The notes: generated by a model not told the origin, from the letters alone. Shown: positions 53,840-63,479, counted from the first letter of the stretch. The stretch is DNA of 64,000 bases from Reinekea thalattae (GCF_008041945.1 NZ_VKAD01000001.1:1-64000), one strand, 5' to 3'. A program made the numbers and translations.

Positions 53840-53898
53840 TTATTAGTACTGAGTCTAATAAGTTGCGCAGTCTAGATAATAATTAGACCCGAGTCTAT
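53840..53898. promoter_or_regulatory. TetR operators between the MFS and TetR genes
   Basis: Two palindromes: TTATTAG-N8-CTAATAA (53840-53861) and TAGAC-CCGA-GTCTA (53884-53897). Both contain AGAC/GTCT elements; a further TTTAGACTTG lies at 53823. They are the likely binding sites of the adjacent TetR protein. Confidence 0.65.
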
Positions 53899-53940
53899 AA
53901 AAGAGTTAACATTTTAAACAAATATCATGGAGAACCGTGC

Positions 53941-54522
53941 ATGTCAGAGCAGCCAGTGACGCTAGGGCGCCCTAAGGATGAAAAAACCAGTGTGGATATT
54001 TTAGCCGCAACATTGCAGTTGGTGCGGCTACATGGCTATGAAGCGGTATCGATCACCGCCATTGCCAAGCAGGCTGGTGTTGCCAAGCAAACCATCTATA
54101 ACCGTTGGTCGACCAAGGCCGATTTAGTGCTTGAGGCGGTATTTAAAGAAACCGGGCGAATTGCTGCGGCTGTGCCAGATGATGAACAAACCTCTTGTCA
54201 GCAGCAGCTGTCTCTATTTTTGTGCAATGTCTTTGAGCACTTATCTTACGATGCAAGAGTGTTGGCTGCTTTGATCGCCGCAGCGCAAAAGGATGAAGCC
54301 TTCCGAGAAGCTTTTAAAAAAGGCTTTGTAAAACCACGAGAAGCGATGCTGATCGATATTTTAAACCGAGCGCAGCAACGTGGTGAGCTTTCAAAGCATC
54401 GTGATGTCAGTATTCTTTCTGCTTTTGTGCACGGCGCTTTTTGGTACGCCTTATTGCAGGGGGACGCTTTGAACTCCGAGTTGGCGCAAAGCCTCGCGGC
54501 TGAAATTTTTTGGCAAGGTTAG
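53941..54522 (+). CDS. TetR/AcrR-family transcriptional regulator
   Basis: A 193-residue repressor. Helix-turn-helix at about residues 25-65 (AAVSITAIAKQAGVAKQTIYNRWSTKADLVLEAVF-type sequence) and a helical ligand-binding C-terminus with the TetR_C-like HGAFWYALL segment. Likely controls itself and the divergent MFS efflux gene. Site ATGGAGAACCGTGC. Confidence 0.88.
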   Translation: MSEQPVTLGRPKDEKTSVDILAATLQLVRLHGYEAVSITAIAKQAGVAKQTIYNRWSTKADLVLEAVFKETGRIAAAVPDDEQTSCQQQLSLFLCNVFEHLSYDARVLAALIAAAQKDEAFREAFKKGFVKPREAMLIDILNRAQQRGELSKHRDVSILSAFVHGAFWYALLQGDALNSELAQSLAAEIFWQG

Positions 54523-54648
54523 GATTTAGCTTTCAACTTTCAACTCTTCAATTGCTAAAGCTTAAAGCGGGTTTTGATCATTTTGCAGAATGGGCTGTTG
54601 GCTAGTTGAACCTATTCATCTGTATTGGCGTGTAAAAAAAGACTCTAT

Positions 54649-54680
54649 AAAAAAGGCCGCAAAAATGCGGCCTTTTTGAT
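54649..54680. terminator. Bidirectional terminator
   Basis: AAAAAGGCCGC pairs with GCGGCCTTTTT (54667-54677) around AAAAAT. Serves the TetR gene and the convergent lyase gene. Confidence 0.93.
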
Positions 54681-54731
54681 TCATTAAAACGGCTTAGCCT
54701 AAGTTAATACCAAGACTAAGCGGCGTTAAAA

Positions 54732-56810
54732 TTAAAGTTCGATGTTGACAGTTTCGCCATCGATGACAAGCGTTAAAGTGTTGCCTGCTAAGGTGTGGCT
54801 CACTTCCGTTTTAGCACCATCAATTTTGCTTGGTACTAATAGCGTCAGTACATTGTGCTCTTTAGCGGGCTTGAACTTCGCTTCAACATGACGGTGAATT
54901 TCTAAACCTTCATATTCTGCAGGATCCACTTCGCCAAAGCCTTCAACGTTTTCAATTGAGCTTAGGTTGTTGGTGCAGTCGTTAATGAACTGAACGTCTA
55001 AGGTTGCTTTTTCGCCGACAATTTCGAAGCCAGCATCCGCTGTTTTCGTCGCAAAGGTGGTGTGCATGTTCCAAGTTAAATCTTGCTCGGTTTTCATGCT
55101 TGCCGTATCGCGAATTACAAACACCTTGCCCTTAGCAAACCAGATTTTACGCTTGTAGCTTTCTAGCTCTGGGTTGAAGAACTGATACGAAGTGGTGGCA
55201 TCACCTTCAACAAATTTCACATCGGCATCGGTTTCGTAGTCGGTAATTTTACCGCCAGCTTCAACACAGTAACGGTCTTGGTGGCCTTCAAATTTAGACG
55301 AAGTATTCTCAGCGTACTGACCTTTGCCATCAAATAACGGCAGGTTTTTAGCAAAGGTTTGACGACGCCATTTTAGGTGCATATCAACACCAAAGCCGCC
55401 GTAATAGCCAGTAATAGAAGCCAATGTATCGCCGAACGCGTGTAGCGTAAAGGCGTTTTGGTCACCATGCGAGTGGCTGATAGAACCAAATGGGCTGCAC
55501 TTGTAAACCATGTGCACGTGCTCATCACGTTTAGTCATGTTGCTGTGGAACGCCGCCCAACCGGTAATTGGGAACACTTTCAATAATGGCTCGTCTGAAG
55601 GTGCAACTTCGGCCATGTCGTTCCATAGATAATCAAAACGCAAATCGTCGTAACCAAAATCCCACCAACCGTAGTTGTAGAACTTGGTGTGTGCTTCGGT
55701 ATCGCGGTTTTTCAATTGGTTGTAGTACCAAATGTATTCTGGCTTATTATTAACACCGGCGTAATGCTTAATGTTGTACGCCAGTTTTAAACCAGGGAAG
55801 TCACCAATAGAAGATTGGTCACAGAAGCTCGCACGTTTAGAGTGAACCGGCATGCAGTAAAGCGGGAAGTCGCCAGTGTTTTTGTAAAACTCTTTATTAA
55901 ACATGTTAATGCTGGTGTAGCTTTTGATCAGGTCGAAGGCTTCACCTAAAAACGCCATTTGGGTGTTCCAGTAATCTGGACCTTCCGCCCAAGCGCCATC
56001 GGTACCGCCCCAAGGTGGGTAATGCACCGCGTAGTATTCAATAGAGTATTCCATGTATTGACGAGCTTTCGGGTACTCGTTGTAAAGTGCAATACAGGTA
56101 GGCACAACCGCCGAAGAAATAGAGCGTACGCCATGGCTGTTAAGCGGGTTAGCCAGTAAGTCAACGGTGACTTCTAGGTGGTGCATGATCTCTTCTAAAC
56201 GAACAACCAATGCGTCTTTGATTGTTTTGCGCTCAGCATCGTTTAGGTGCTCGTATAGCCAGTCGTAACCCCAAGCCATAGCAGCAATTACACGGAACGC
56301 CGCCTCATCGTTATAGGCACGAGAGGTCACACCTTCAGGGTCGTAAGAGGCAAGCTTTAATGTCCAAGCTTTAGCCTTAGCAATAATTTCAGCATCGTCT
56401 AGCAAAATACCAGCAATAGACAGGTTGCGAGTCGCGTTAAACGCCATTTGGCACTGAACGTACATTTTACGCCAGTAAGGACGCCACAACGAAGCCTTGC
56501 CAACCGTTTCTTCTGGGTAAGCTTCTGGCTCGTCGTAAGGCTCAGTATCTAAAAACTTATTGGTCGAATTGCTCATAAACGCATCGAACTTACAGTGCGA
56601 TGGGTCTTTTTTAACCGCCGCGCGGAAATCCTCAAGGTCTTTGTTCTGTACCAAAAGGCGAGGGTGCGCAGTGCTTAGGTTATCTAGGAAAGACAGGTCG
56701 ACTTCGGTTTGTTGTACCTTAACTGGCATAACATCCAAAAGGTTACCGGCAGACTTATCGTTTTCGAGCTTGATCTTTTTTATCGCGTCAAAAGACTTGT
56801 CATTAGACAT
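54732..56810 (-). CDS. Heparinase II/III-type polysaccharide lyase, probable oligo-uronide lyase
   Basis: A 692-residue protein with an (alpha/alpha) toroid N-terminal domain of the DUF4962 type (HPRLLVQNKDLEDFRAAV; AAMAWGYDWLYEHL; NPLNSHGVRSI; AEGPDYWNTQM) and a heparinase II/III beta-sandwich (FGSISHSHGDQNAFTLHAFGD). Asn/His of NSHG and Tyr in the EGPDYW segment are plausible catalytic residues. Related enzymes (PL15/PL17/PL21) cut oligo-alginate or heparin fragments. No signal peptide, so it acts on imported oligosaccharides. No sugar-uptake genes are adjacent. A 368-base gap (56811-57178) after it contains nothing I recognise. Confidence 0.8.
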   Translation of the reverse strand: MSNDKSFDAIKKIKLENDKSAGNLLDVMPVKVQQTEVDLSFLDNLSTAHPRLLVQNKDLEDFRAAVKKDPSHCKFDAFMSNSTNKFLDTEPYDEPEAYPEETVGKASLWRPYWRKMYVQCQMAFNATRNLSIAGILLDDAEIIAKAKAWTLKLASYDPEGVTSRAYNDEAAFRVIAAMAWGYDWLYEHLNDAERKTIKDALVVRLEEIMHHLEVTVDLLANPLNSHGVRSISSAVVPTCIALYNEYPKARQYMEYSIEYYAVHYPPWGGTDGAWAEGPDYWNTQMAFLGEAFDLIKSYTSINMFNKEFYKNTGDFPLYCMPVHSKRASFCDQSSIGDFPGLKLAYNIKHYAGVNNKPEYIWYYNQLKNRDTEAHTKFYNYGWWDFGYDDLRFDYLWNDMAEVAPSDEPLLKVFPITGWAAFHSNMTKRDEHVHMVYKCSPFGSISHSHGDQNAFTLHAFGDTLASITGYYGGFGVDMHLKWRRQTFAKNLPLFDGKGQYAENTSSKFEGHQDRYCVEAGGKITDYETDADVKFVEGDATTSYQFFNPELESYKRKIWFAKGKVFVIRDTASMKTEQDLTWNMHTTFATKTADAGFEIVGEKATLDVQFINDCTNNLSSIENVEGFGEVDPAEYEGLEIHRHVEAKFKPAKEHNVLTLLVPSKIDGAKTEVSHTLAGNTLTLVIDGETVNIEL

Positions 56811-57178
56811 TTAAGGCCTCGGTTGATGGGTTATTGTTGATTGATGATTAACTAAAAACGCGCAGATAATACAATAAAGGGCCCATCCTACTAAAGAGTA
56901 GGGTCAATAAAGCTGTAATTTTATAACCAAAAAGACCAGTGAAGGCTCTAAATAAAGCGATTGAGTCATGATCAGTAAAGCCTTTTGTCAGGTGACAAAT
57001 ATAAAATCGATAGGTGGTGGTTAAAAAATGATCGTTTTTCGGCGGCAATGCAATCGTTGCTATCGGAAATCATGGGTTGCTTAAAATGAACCGCTGTTAT
57101 CGGGTGTGTTTTAACGTAGTTCACATTTATCCATAGAGAGGCTACTTATAATATCCTCACTAACAAGGAGAGGTATTT

Positions 57179-57469
57179 ATGGGGGCCATGTACTATACGG
57201 CGTTGGTTGTTGAATTACTCGTGCTATTGTGTTTTGAGTTTGGTTACGGTGTTGAATATATAGGCTTAATCATTTTTCTTCATTTGGGGATTCTGCTGTC
57301 ATTAGCGGGGTTTTTATACCCAAAAACTCAGAACAAACTATGGGCCTATATCGCTATGGTTGGTTTTGCGTTTTTTGTGCCTGTCGGTCTGCTTGGTATG
57401 ATTGCCATGCGAAATAAAATAGATAAGTATGAAAAAGAAGCCTTTCTGGAGAGTCTTGAGAATGAATGA
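57179..57469 (+). CDS. Small membrane protein of unknown function
   Basis: A 96-residue protein with three hydrophobic segments (about 5-25, 27-47 and 55-80) and a charged tail. The site AAGGAGAGGTATTT precedes its ATG. The next gene starts inside its last codons, so the two are coupled. No family recognised. Confidence 0.65.
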   Translation: MGAMYYTALVVELLVLLCFEFGYGVEYIGLIIFLHLGILLSLAGFLYPKTQNKLWAYIAMVGFAFFVPVGLLGMIAMRNKIDKYEKEAFLESLENE

Positions 57470-57869
57470 TGCAAAAAAAGCGATAGAGCCGAAAAAAGTA
57501 TATTTGTATGCAAAGTCGCACCTTACTAGCTCGATGATTATCGGCTTGGGGTTTGTTGTTATAGGGTTTTTTGTTGAGGCGACGAGTCTGGGTTTTGGTA
57601 TTTTGATTATAGCTCTCGGTCTATTAAGGGGCCGATTGGAAGTAGTAAGGCTATATGACTCCCATAGTGAAATTAAAATAGCCCCGGTAGGTGCTCGTTG
57701 GTTTATTAAAGACAGCAGTATTACTGGTGTGAAAGAAACACCTAAGTTATTAATATTAACGGTTGCTCAGGGCGATAAAGCCGTAGTACGTAAAATACCG
57801 ATTAAAATATTCTCAGAAGAGGATCAAAAATCGTTAATAGAGCATTATATGTCATTGGCGGCCAGTTAA
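57462..57869 (+). CDS. Small membrane protein with PH-like C-terminus, unknown function
   Basis: A 135-residue protein with two adjacent hydrophobic helices (about 25-65) and a strand-rich soluble tail (LYDSHSEIKIAPVGARWFIKDSSITGV). The ATG at 57462 follows GGAGAGTCTTGAGA and overlaps the stop of the preceding gene. The topology resembles bacterial PH-domain membrane proteins, but this is weak. Confidence 0.62.
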   Translation: MNDAKKAIEPKKVYLYAKSHLTSSMIIGLGFVVIGFFVEATSLGFGILIIALGLLRGRLEVVRLYDSHSEIKIAPVGARWFIKDSSITGVKETPKLLILTVAQGDKAVVRKIPIKIFSEEDQKSLIEHYMSLAAS

Positions 57870-57905
57870 GCCTGTTACTGTTTTAAGCGTTTTTATATTT
57901 CTTAT

Positions 57906-57932
57906 AATGCCGAGCTTAGCTCGGCATTTTTT
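57906..57932 (+). terminator. Intrinsic terminator after the two small membrane-protein genes
   Basis: AATGCCGAGC (57906-57915), TTA loop, GCTCGGCATT (57919-57928), then T. Confidence 0.93.
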
Positions 57933-58104
57933 ATGGCTAGGCTCAGTAAAGAGATGATTGATAACCCAATAGCTTTAGTATTCAGTAAAGGGCATTTATG
58001 CCCGTCTTTAAAATGCTTATACTGCAGGTCAATTGGCCAACCCAATTACCTATTGGTCGGAGCCTTCACCCAAGAATCCGTTAAAAATATAAAGAGATGT
58101 ACAC

Positions 58105-59331
58105 ATGAGTCTAGATAAAGACAGCAAGCAAGATCAGCCTTGGCAACAGCCAATGCCTGAAAGCCAGTTCGAGCTAATGAAAAAAGTATTGGCAGCGCCT
58201 TCTCCAGTGAGTTTTGAAGCCGCAATGAGCTACGGTGTGATTAAACCAGAATTCGAAAGCTTTATGCCTAAGGGCTGGGCTGTACATCAGTTTAAAGCCA
58301 ATGCTGGCTTAGTATTCGACTCTCACCCAGGTCGTGACGATCTGGTTAGCGTGATGATTGTCGGCCATGCCGATAAAATCCGTATGCAGGTTCGTAAAAT
58401 TGATAAAGACGGTAAGGTCTGGATTAATACCGACTCGTTTTTACCAACAACACTGATTGGTCATGAAGTTAAAGTTTTTTGTCACGACCCAGATAAGGTC
58501 GGTGCCTATAAAGTGATCGAAGGCGCAACGGTAGAAGCTCTTGGCGCGATTCATTTTTCAACACCAGCGCAACGTGCTGGCGACCAAGGCATTAAGGCTG
58601 AGCAAATTTATCTAGAATTGCATACGCATGGTGAAGACCGCCAAGCACAGGTCGAAGCGTTAGGTTTACGCGCGGGTGACCCAATTATTTTAGACCGTCC
58701 GATTAAACCGGGCGTCAGCCCAGATACGTTTTACGGCGCTTACTTAGATAACGGCTTAGGCTGTTTTTCGGTGATCGAAGTGGCGCGTCTATTGGCGAAA
58801 GAGTCGTTAGAAAACGTCCGCGTTTTGTACACCATTGCTACGCATGAAGAGATTGGCCGCTTTGGTTCAACACAATTGGTTGGCGAGCTCAAGCCAGACG
58901 TACTGATCGCAACCGATGTTAATCACGATTATGAAGCTGCGCCAGGTATTGGTAGTCGCAACATGAACCCGTTAAAAATGGGTGCAGGTTTTACCATTGG
59001 TCGAGGCTCAGTTGTTTCTGAATATTTGGTACAAGCATTAGAAAAAGTTTGTAACGCGCAAGAGATTCCATATCAGTTGGATTTCTCGGGCCGCGATATG
59101 GGTACCGATGGTATGGCTGGCGTATTGGCTGCAGTGGACAGCGCTGCAATTACTGTCGGATATCCTATTCGTAATATGCACACCGCATCAGAGTCGGCGC
59201 ACACAGGCGATTTAATTGCTTCTATTCACGCCTTGGCGGGTTTGCTACGACACTTCAATGGCTTGAACGACGGCAAAGGCATTCAACGCGATGACCTTAA
59301 AAATGGTCACATCCGTTTAGATCAAGCTTAA
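58105..59331 (+). CDS. M42-family aminopeptidase
   Basis: A 408-residue cytosolic metallopeptidase. VIVGHADKIRMQV gives the first metal His-x-Asp, YLDNGLGCFSVIE the bridging Asp, THEEIGRFGS the catalytic Glu-Glu, ATDVNHD a further ligand, and IRNMHTASESAHTGD the C-terminal His. M42 enzymes form large tetrahedral complexes that trim peptides. Stands alone. Confidence 0.87.
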   Translation: MSLDKDSKQDQPWQQPMPESQFELMKKVLAAPSPVSFEAAMSYGVIKPEFESFMPKGWAVHQFKANAGLVFDSHPGRDDLVSVMIVGHADKIRMQVRKIDKDGKVWINTDSFLPTTLIGHEVKVFCHDPDKVGAYKVIEGATVEALGAIHFSTPAQRAGDQGIKAEQIYLELHTHGEDRQAQVEALGLRAGDPIILDRPIKPGVSPDTFYGAYLDNGLGCFSVIEVARLLAKESLENVRVLYTIATHEEIGRFGSTQLVGELKPDVLIATDVNHDYEAAPGIGSRNMNPLKMGAGFTIGRGSVVSEYLVQALEKVCNAQEIPYQLDFSGRDMGTDGMAGVLAAVDSAAITVGYPIRNMHTASESAHTGDLIASIHALAGLLRHFNGLNDGKGIQRDDLKNGHIRLDQA

Positions 59332-59390
59332 GCTACTGCACTGTTTGGTTTGCAAGTAAGTTAGCTGATAAAAAACTGGCTAGTAGCAAA

Positions 59391-59421
59391 AGGGCGTTCT
59401 TTGATAGAACGCTCTTTTTTT
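59391..59421. terminator. Bidirectional terminator between M42 and rseC-like genes
   Basis: AGGGCGTTCT (59391-59400) pairs with AGAACGCTCT (59406-59415) and is followed by T; the A-rich left flank gives T on the other strand. Confidence 0.85.
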
Positions 59422-59459
59422 GTTGCCGTTATTTTTATTTTTTAATCCATTGTTGTTAG

Positions 59460-59930
59460 CTAATGCGGTTGTATGGTTGTTGCAGCCAAGAGTTTATGTG
59501 TGTGCTTTGCAAGGTAATGGCGGCTAATGCTAAAGCCTAGAGCCAGCGGTATTAGGCCATTAAAAATTAGGCGATAAAAAATACCGCTGTTTGGGGTGAG
59601 TACATCGGTGATCAGCGTTGCGCTCAGTAGCAACGATAGTGTCGGTAAAAATAACAGTGCGATGTATCGCAGCAAGGCTTGATCTTCGCAGTGTAGGTTT
59701 ACTTCGTTACCAATATTATCGCAACTTTGTTCAACGTCTGTTGGTGTATTTTGATTCGCTTGAAGGTGTTCGTTGCGTGGCAGTTGAATGGCCTGTTTCG
59801 GTTCCATGGGTTGCCATAAAATTGCGCAGCCTTGTTTTTGTGCGCAGTTAGCACAGCCGCCAGAACGAGTGGCGGTGAGTTCAATCTGGTTGGCGCTCTG
59901 TGCATTTATTCGTGCTTTGATCGTTGCCAT
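59460..59930 (-). CDS. RseC-like protein
   Basis: A 156-residue membrane protein. N-terminal cysteine cluster CANCAQKQGC after a short beta strand, and two hydrophobic helices (about 90-110 and 115-135), match the RseC/MucC family. In enterobacteria RseC works with the Rsx (Rnf-like) complex to reduce SoxR. Here it lies downstream of nifENX on the same strand, 104 bases after nifX, so a role with the nif-linked Rnf complex is inferred. Confidence 0.8.
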   Translation of the reverse strand: MATIKARINAQSANQIELTATRSGGCANCAQKQGCAILWQPMEPKQAIQLPRNEHLQANQNTPTDVEQSCDNIGNEVNLHCEDQALLRYIALLFLPTLSLLLSATLITDVLTPNSGIFYRLIFNGLIPLALGFSISRHYLAKHTHKLLAATTIQPH

Positions 59931-60034
59931 CAGGGTTCCTTAACTGCAAGTTTTAACTTTTTAACCTTAAGCTCTTAACTATTAACTTTTAATTCTTAAT
60001 TCTTAATTTTCTATTTCTATTAAGGGTTTAACTT

Positions 60035-60532
60035 TTAATCCCACTCTTCATCGAGTAGGTCGAGCATCTTTTCTCGTGTCAATGGTTGAGCTTTAACGTT
60101 GGCGGTTTTGCTGAGGTTTGGTTTTAACCAAGGGGCTTGACCGTTTTTTTCATCGCTGATTAATTGTGTGAGTAAGGATTTTATCGGACTTTTCTCGGCG
60201 ACGATGACTGGCTGTACTTGCAGCTTCAATAATTTTTTTACTGCCGATGGACCGATAGCATTGGCATAAACGGCGTTGCAATCGGCTAACGATTCGATCC
60301 TAGAAAGCAGTTTGTTTTGGTCATGCTTTCTTTGTGTTGCGCCGTATTCAATAATTTTTTGTAGTTGCCACTGTTGATCAAGCAAAGCAAAAATTAAAAA
60401 GTGGCTAGCGGTGCCAAAATGTTCGTCGACAGTTAAACGATCGCTAGTCGCCATTGCAACTTTGGCAGAAATACTGGACTCATCAATCGGCTGAACCAGT
60501 TGCAAAGCTCGGTCGGGTTGCTGTATTTCCAT
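60035..60532 (-). CDS. nifX: NifX, FeMo-co precursor carrier
   Basis: A 165-residue protein whose KVAMATSDRLTVDEHFGTASHFLIFAL matches the NifX/NafY cofactor-binding fold (the His in DEHFG is a cofactor ligand in relatives). It carries NifB-co or the NifEN precursor. It follows nifN by 19 bases. An extra C-terminal part of about 30 charged residues is present. Confidence 0.9.
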   Translation of the reverse strand: MEIQQPDRALQLVQPIDESSISAKVAMATSDRLTVDEHFGTASHFLIFALLDQQWQLQKIIEYGATQRKHDQNKLLSRIESLADCNAVYANAIGPSAVKKLLKLQVQPVIVAEKSPIKSLLTQLISDEKNGQAPWLKPNLSKTANVKAQPLTREKMLDLLDEEWD

Positions 60533-60551
60533 GGATTACCTCATCATTCTA

Positions 60552-61949
60552 TTAGGCGCGCTGGGTTGCGATATAGCGGCAGTTTTCCGGCTCGTTCAGC
60601 GTCACCTGTTCTGGCCCAAAGCGGTAAGGGCTGTAAAATGCCGCTACTTCAGGTTGATGGCTGGCCAGCAACAGGTTGCCCAGTTGGTTGAGCAGCGAGC
60701 AAGCACCCTGATAACCCATTTGTAATTGCTGGTTGCTACCAAAGCGGTCGTGGCTAGGCAAGCCGGCACGCAGCACAGGCCGTTGTTGTTCAAAAAACTC
60801 GGCGCAGTGGCTGTTGCCAATAATCAGTTGGCATTGTTCGATGGTGCTGTCTAAATCGGAATGGTCACCAACGATAATCTGTTCTGCAAAGCTCGATTGC
60901 AGTAACGCGCTGGCCGTCGCAGTAACACCGATCGTCAGCTTTAAACCTGCTTCATGCAGTAGCGCATCGAAGCCGAGTAGTAAATCCGACTCTAACGCTG
61001 CCGCTGCATGGCTAGAAGAAAGTACGAAGTGAGTATCCAGCAGGCTATCTTGCAAGCGCTGACGTGCGCGATAAAGGCGCGGTGGTACCTCTCTGTTAGC
61101 GACTAAACTCAGTTGCTCGATAAACGCATCGGTCGCATCAAGCCCCATTAGGTGGCCAAATTTAAAGCAGGGAATGGCAAAGTTGTGTTCTAGCCAAGTG
61201 CCGGTTTTAAACAGGCTTTCGCCGATGACAAAGGTGGCGGCACTTTTATGCATGCTGGCAATGTCGGCAATACTACAACCGCCGGTACTGGTTGCGCTGT
61301 AGTCTTCGGTTTCTAGGTGGCCGTCGAGCGAGGTTGCAAGATCGGGTACAAAAATACCGCTTAGCCCAAAGCTTTCGACATAGTCTTTAACCAGTTCAAT
61401 ATCGGCACAGGTCATGGCGCTGCTGCAAAGCACATTAATTTGTTTGTCGATCACTTCATCTCGCGTAGCTGATTTATTGAGTTCTTTGACATAGGCATCG
61501 ACAGTTTCGGAAAAGCCAGATTGCAATGAGCCAATGAAATCAGGTGTTGAAACCGGTATGACCTTAGTTTCTTTAAAGTCAGGATAGCGTTGATAAAACT
61601 CTTGCACGTTACGCTCTAAGTCGCAGCCTTGCAGTTCGGTTAATCCGGTAGACATCAGGGTAATGGCCTCTGGCTGGTGTTTTTCACACAGTAAGGCGAG
61701 AGCCTCGATAACGTTATCGTCAGCCCCCATGACGGCTGCGATTTGGTCAACCGCGGTGTTTTGAATCGGCATCGGTTCACGAAAATGTTGAATTAAAAAC
61801 ACCTTGGCAAAGGCGCCGCAACCTTGGGAGCCGTGCATCAACGGAATACAGTTAGCAATGCCCATGCTAGCTAAGCTAGCACCGGTTGCTTGGCTGGTTT
61901 TGAGTGGTCGATCCGTTAAGGGGCTCTTATTGCGAGTTAGTTGGCTCAT
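60552..61949 (-). CDS. nifN: NifN, FeMo-co assembly scaffold subunit
   Basis: A 465-residue homologue of NifK. MHGSQGCGAFAKVFLIQHFREPMP and the later TSTGLTELQG identify NifN. With NifE it forms the scaffold on which FeMo-co is matured. Starts one base after the nifE stop; GGAG precedes its ATG. Confidence 0.94.
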   Translation of the reverse strand: MSQLTRNKSPLTDRPLKTSQATGASLASMGIANCIPLMHGSQGCGAFAKVFLIQHFREPMPIQNTAVDQIAAVMGADDNVIEALALLCEKHQPEAITLMSTGLTELQGCDLERNVQEFYQRYPDFKETKVIPVSTPDFIGSLQSGFSETVDAYVKELNKSATRDEVIDKQINVLCSSAMTCADIELVKDYVESFGLSGIFVPDLATSLDGHLETEDYSATSTGGCSIADIASMHKSAATFVIGESLFKTGTWLEHNFAIPCFKFGHLMGLDATDAFIEQLSLVANREVPPRLYRARQRLQDSLLDTHFVLSSSHAAAALESDLLLGFDALLHEAGLKLTIGVTATASALLQSSFAEQIIVGDHSDLDSTIEQCQLIIGNSHCAEFFEQQRPVLRAGLPSHDRFGSNQQLQMGYQGACSLLNQLGNLLLASHQPEVAAFYSPYRFGPEQVTLNEPENCRYIATQRA

Positions 61950-61950
61950 G

Positions 61951-63375
61951 CTAGCGCGCTCCTATATCAGATGTTTTTTTCAGTGAACTGTTCAGTGCAG
62001 CGGCTTGCCAAGGTGGGCTCTTTTTCGCTAACGACCAGACTGGGCTTTCTAACGTCCGGCACAGCTCTTGCGCTAAGGTCAACATGCCCCGATAACCGGC
62101 ATAGGCGTGGTGACGCTCTTGGTTAATATCTAGGAACGGCAATTTGGCTTTTACAGCGGTATACATGTTGCGCCCGCCAGCAATAAGAATGTCAGCGTTG
62201 TTACTGCGCGCTACGTTGAGCAAGTTGGTTGCGCCACCGTTTTCGAGCATGTGAGCGTCATCACCCATTAAACTTTTGATGCGAGCCTTGTCGGCTTCGG
62301 TTGATTTTTTAGTGCCAGTTGCAATGACTTCAATGCCCAGCTCGGTTAGTGCGCTGACCACCGACCATGATTTAACACCGCCGGTATAAAGCAGCGCCTT
62401 TTTACCTTGTAGCCGTTCTTTGTAAGGCTGAAGTTGTTGGCGAATGCTGGTTTCTTCGCGTTCGATAAGTTGTTCTGTTTGCTCGCTTAGGGTGTCATCG
62501 TGCATCAGTGTCGCAAATTGACGCAGCGCGTTGCTGGTGTCTTCAATGCCATAAAAGCTGCCTTCGAACCACGGAATATTCCAGCCTTCATTAAGCTTGC
62601 GAGCAACATTGATTTGCGCTCGTGAGCACACCACCATGGCGGCATCGGCACGATGCATGGTTTGGATTTCGTGAAATTGTGTATCGCCTGCTAAACAGCA
62701 AAGCAAGCGGTAGCCAAGTTCGGCAAACAGTGGCGCAACGTGCCAATACTCACCGGCGATGTTGTATTCGCCAATCAGTACAATGTCGTGAACGCGTTGT
62801 TCAGGGCGATGCAGCATTGCAGGTTTGGCAGGAGGCTCGCCGGTGCCGACCACTTTTTCGACCATAACTTCACCGGCAATTCGATTACCAAGATTTTTAC
62901 TGCCATAAAAACCGGCCGCGTCGATACAGATAACAGGGCGGTGCCAGGTTTCACTCGCCAAGGTGCAGATCGCTTCGACATCGTTACCTTCCAACGCAGG
63001 GACACAGGTTAAATAAACAAAAACTGCTGGTGGATTGTATTGCTCAATGACTTGTTTGATGGAATGCAAAAGCCGTTTTTCGGCTCGCCCCATAATGACA
63101 TCCTGTTCGTTCAGATCGGTAGTAAAGCCGTGGCGAAACAAATTTTCGCCGTGTGCACGAGTACCGCGATTGTTCCAGCTGTTGCCAGCGCAAGCGATAG
63201 GGCCGTGTACGATGTGAGCGACATTGGCGATCGGCAGTAATGAAATTTGCGCACCATCAAAGCTGCAACCGCCTGCGGTATTCCCAGGAGTAGGCCGTGC
63301 GCAACCCGATTTTTCGCCACTGTTATGATCACAGGCGGGTTCGTCCATTAATTCTCTTATTTCACTTTGCTTCAT
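61951..63375 (-). CDS. nifE: NifE, FeMo-co assembly scaffold subunit
   Basis: A 474-residue homologue of Nif[19 protein letters not shown] is the typical NifE start, with cysteines at [34 protein letters not shown] and [11 protein letters not shown]. Heads nifENX with a sigma-54 promoter 40 bases upstream. Confidence 0.95.
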   Translation of the reverse strand: MKQSEIRELMDEPACDHNSGEKSGCARPTPGNTAGGCSFDGAQISLLPIANVAHIVHGPIACAGNSWNNRGTRAHGENLFRHGFTTDLNEQDVIMGRAEKRLLHSIKQVIEQYNPPAVFVYLTCVPALEGNDVEAICTLASETWHRPVICIDAAGFYGSKNLGNRIAGEVMVEKVVGTGEPPAKPAMLHRPEQRVHDIVLIGEYNIAGEYWHVAPLFAELGYRLLCCLAGDTQFHEIQTMHRADAAMVVCSRAQINVARKLNEGWNIPWFEGSFYGIEDTSNALRQFATLMHDDTLSEQTEQLIEREETSIRQQLQPYKERLQGKKALLYTGGVKSWSVVSALTELGIEVIATGTKKSTEADKARIKSLMGDDAHMLENGGATNLLNVARSNNADILIAGGRNMYTAVKAKLPFLDINQERHHAYAGYRGMLTLAQELCRTLESPVWSLAKKSPPWQAAALNSSLKKTSDIGAR

Positions 63376-63414
63376 CGCGGTTTACTCACATAAAGGACAG
63401 TCAATTATCTGAAC

Positions 63415-63430
63415 TGCAAACTGCCTGCCA
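63415..63430 (-). promoter_or_regulatory. Sigma-54 promoter of nifENX
   Basis: The minus strand reads TGGCAGGCAGTTTGCA: one mismatch to TGGCAC-N5-TTGCA with correct spacing. Confidence 0.9.
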
Positions 63431-63463
63431 TATCTAAGTCATTGATATTTAAGGGTTGTTTAT

Positions 63464-63479
63464 TGTTGGGTATGCGACA
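63464..63479. promoter_or_regulatory. NifA upstream activator site for nifENX
   Basis: TGT-TGGGTATGCG-ACA fits TGT-N10-ACA and is nearly identical to the nifF site. It lies only about 34 bases upstream of the promoter, closer than usual. The rest of 63376-63746 shows no supported gene. Confidence 0.8.
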
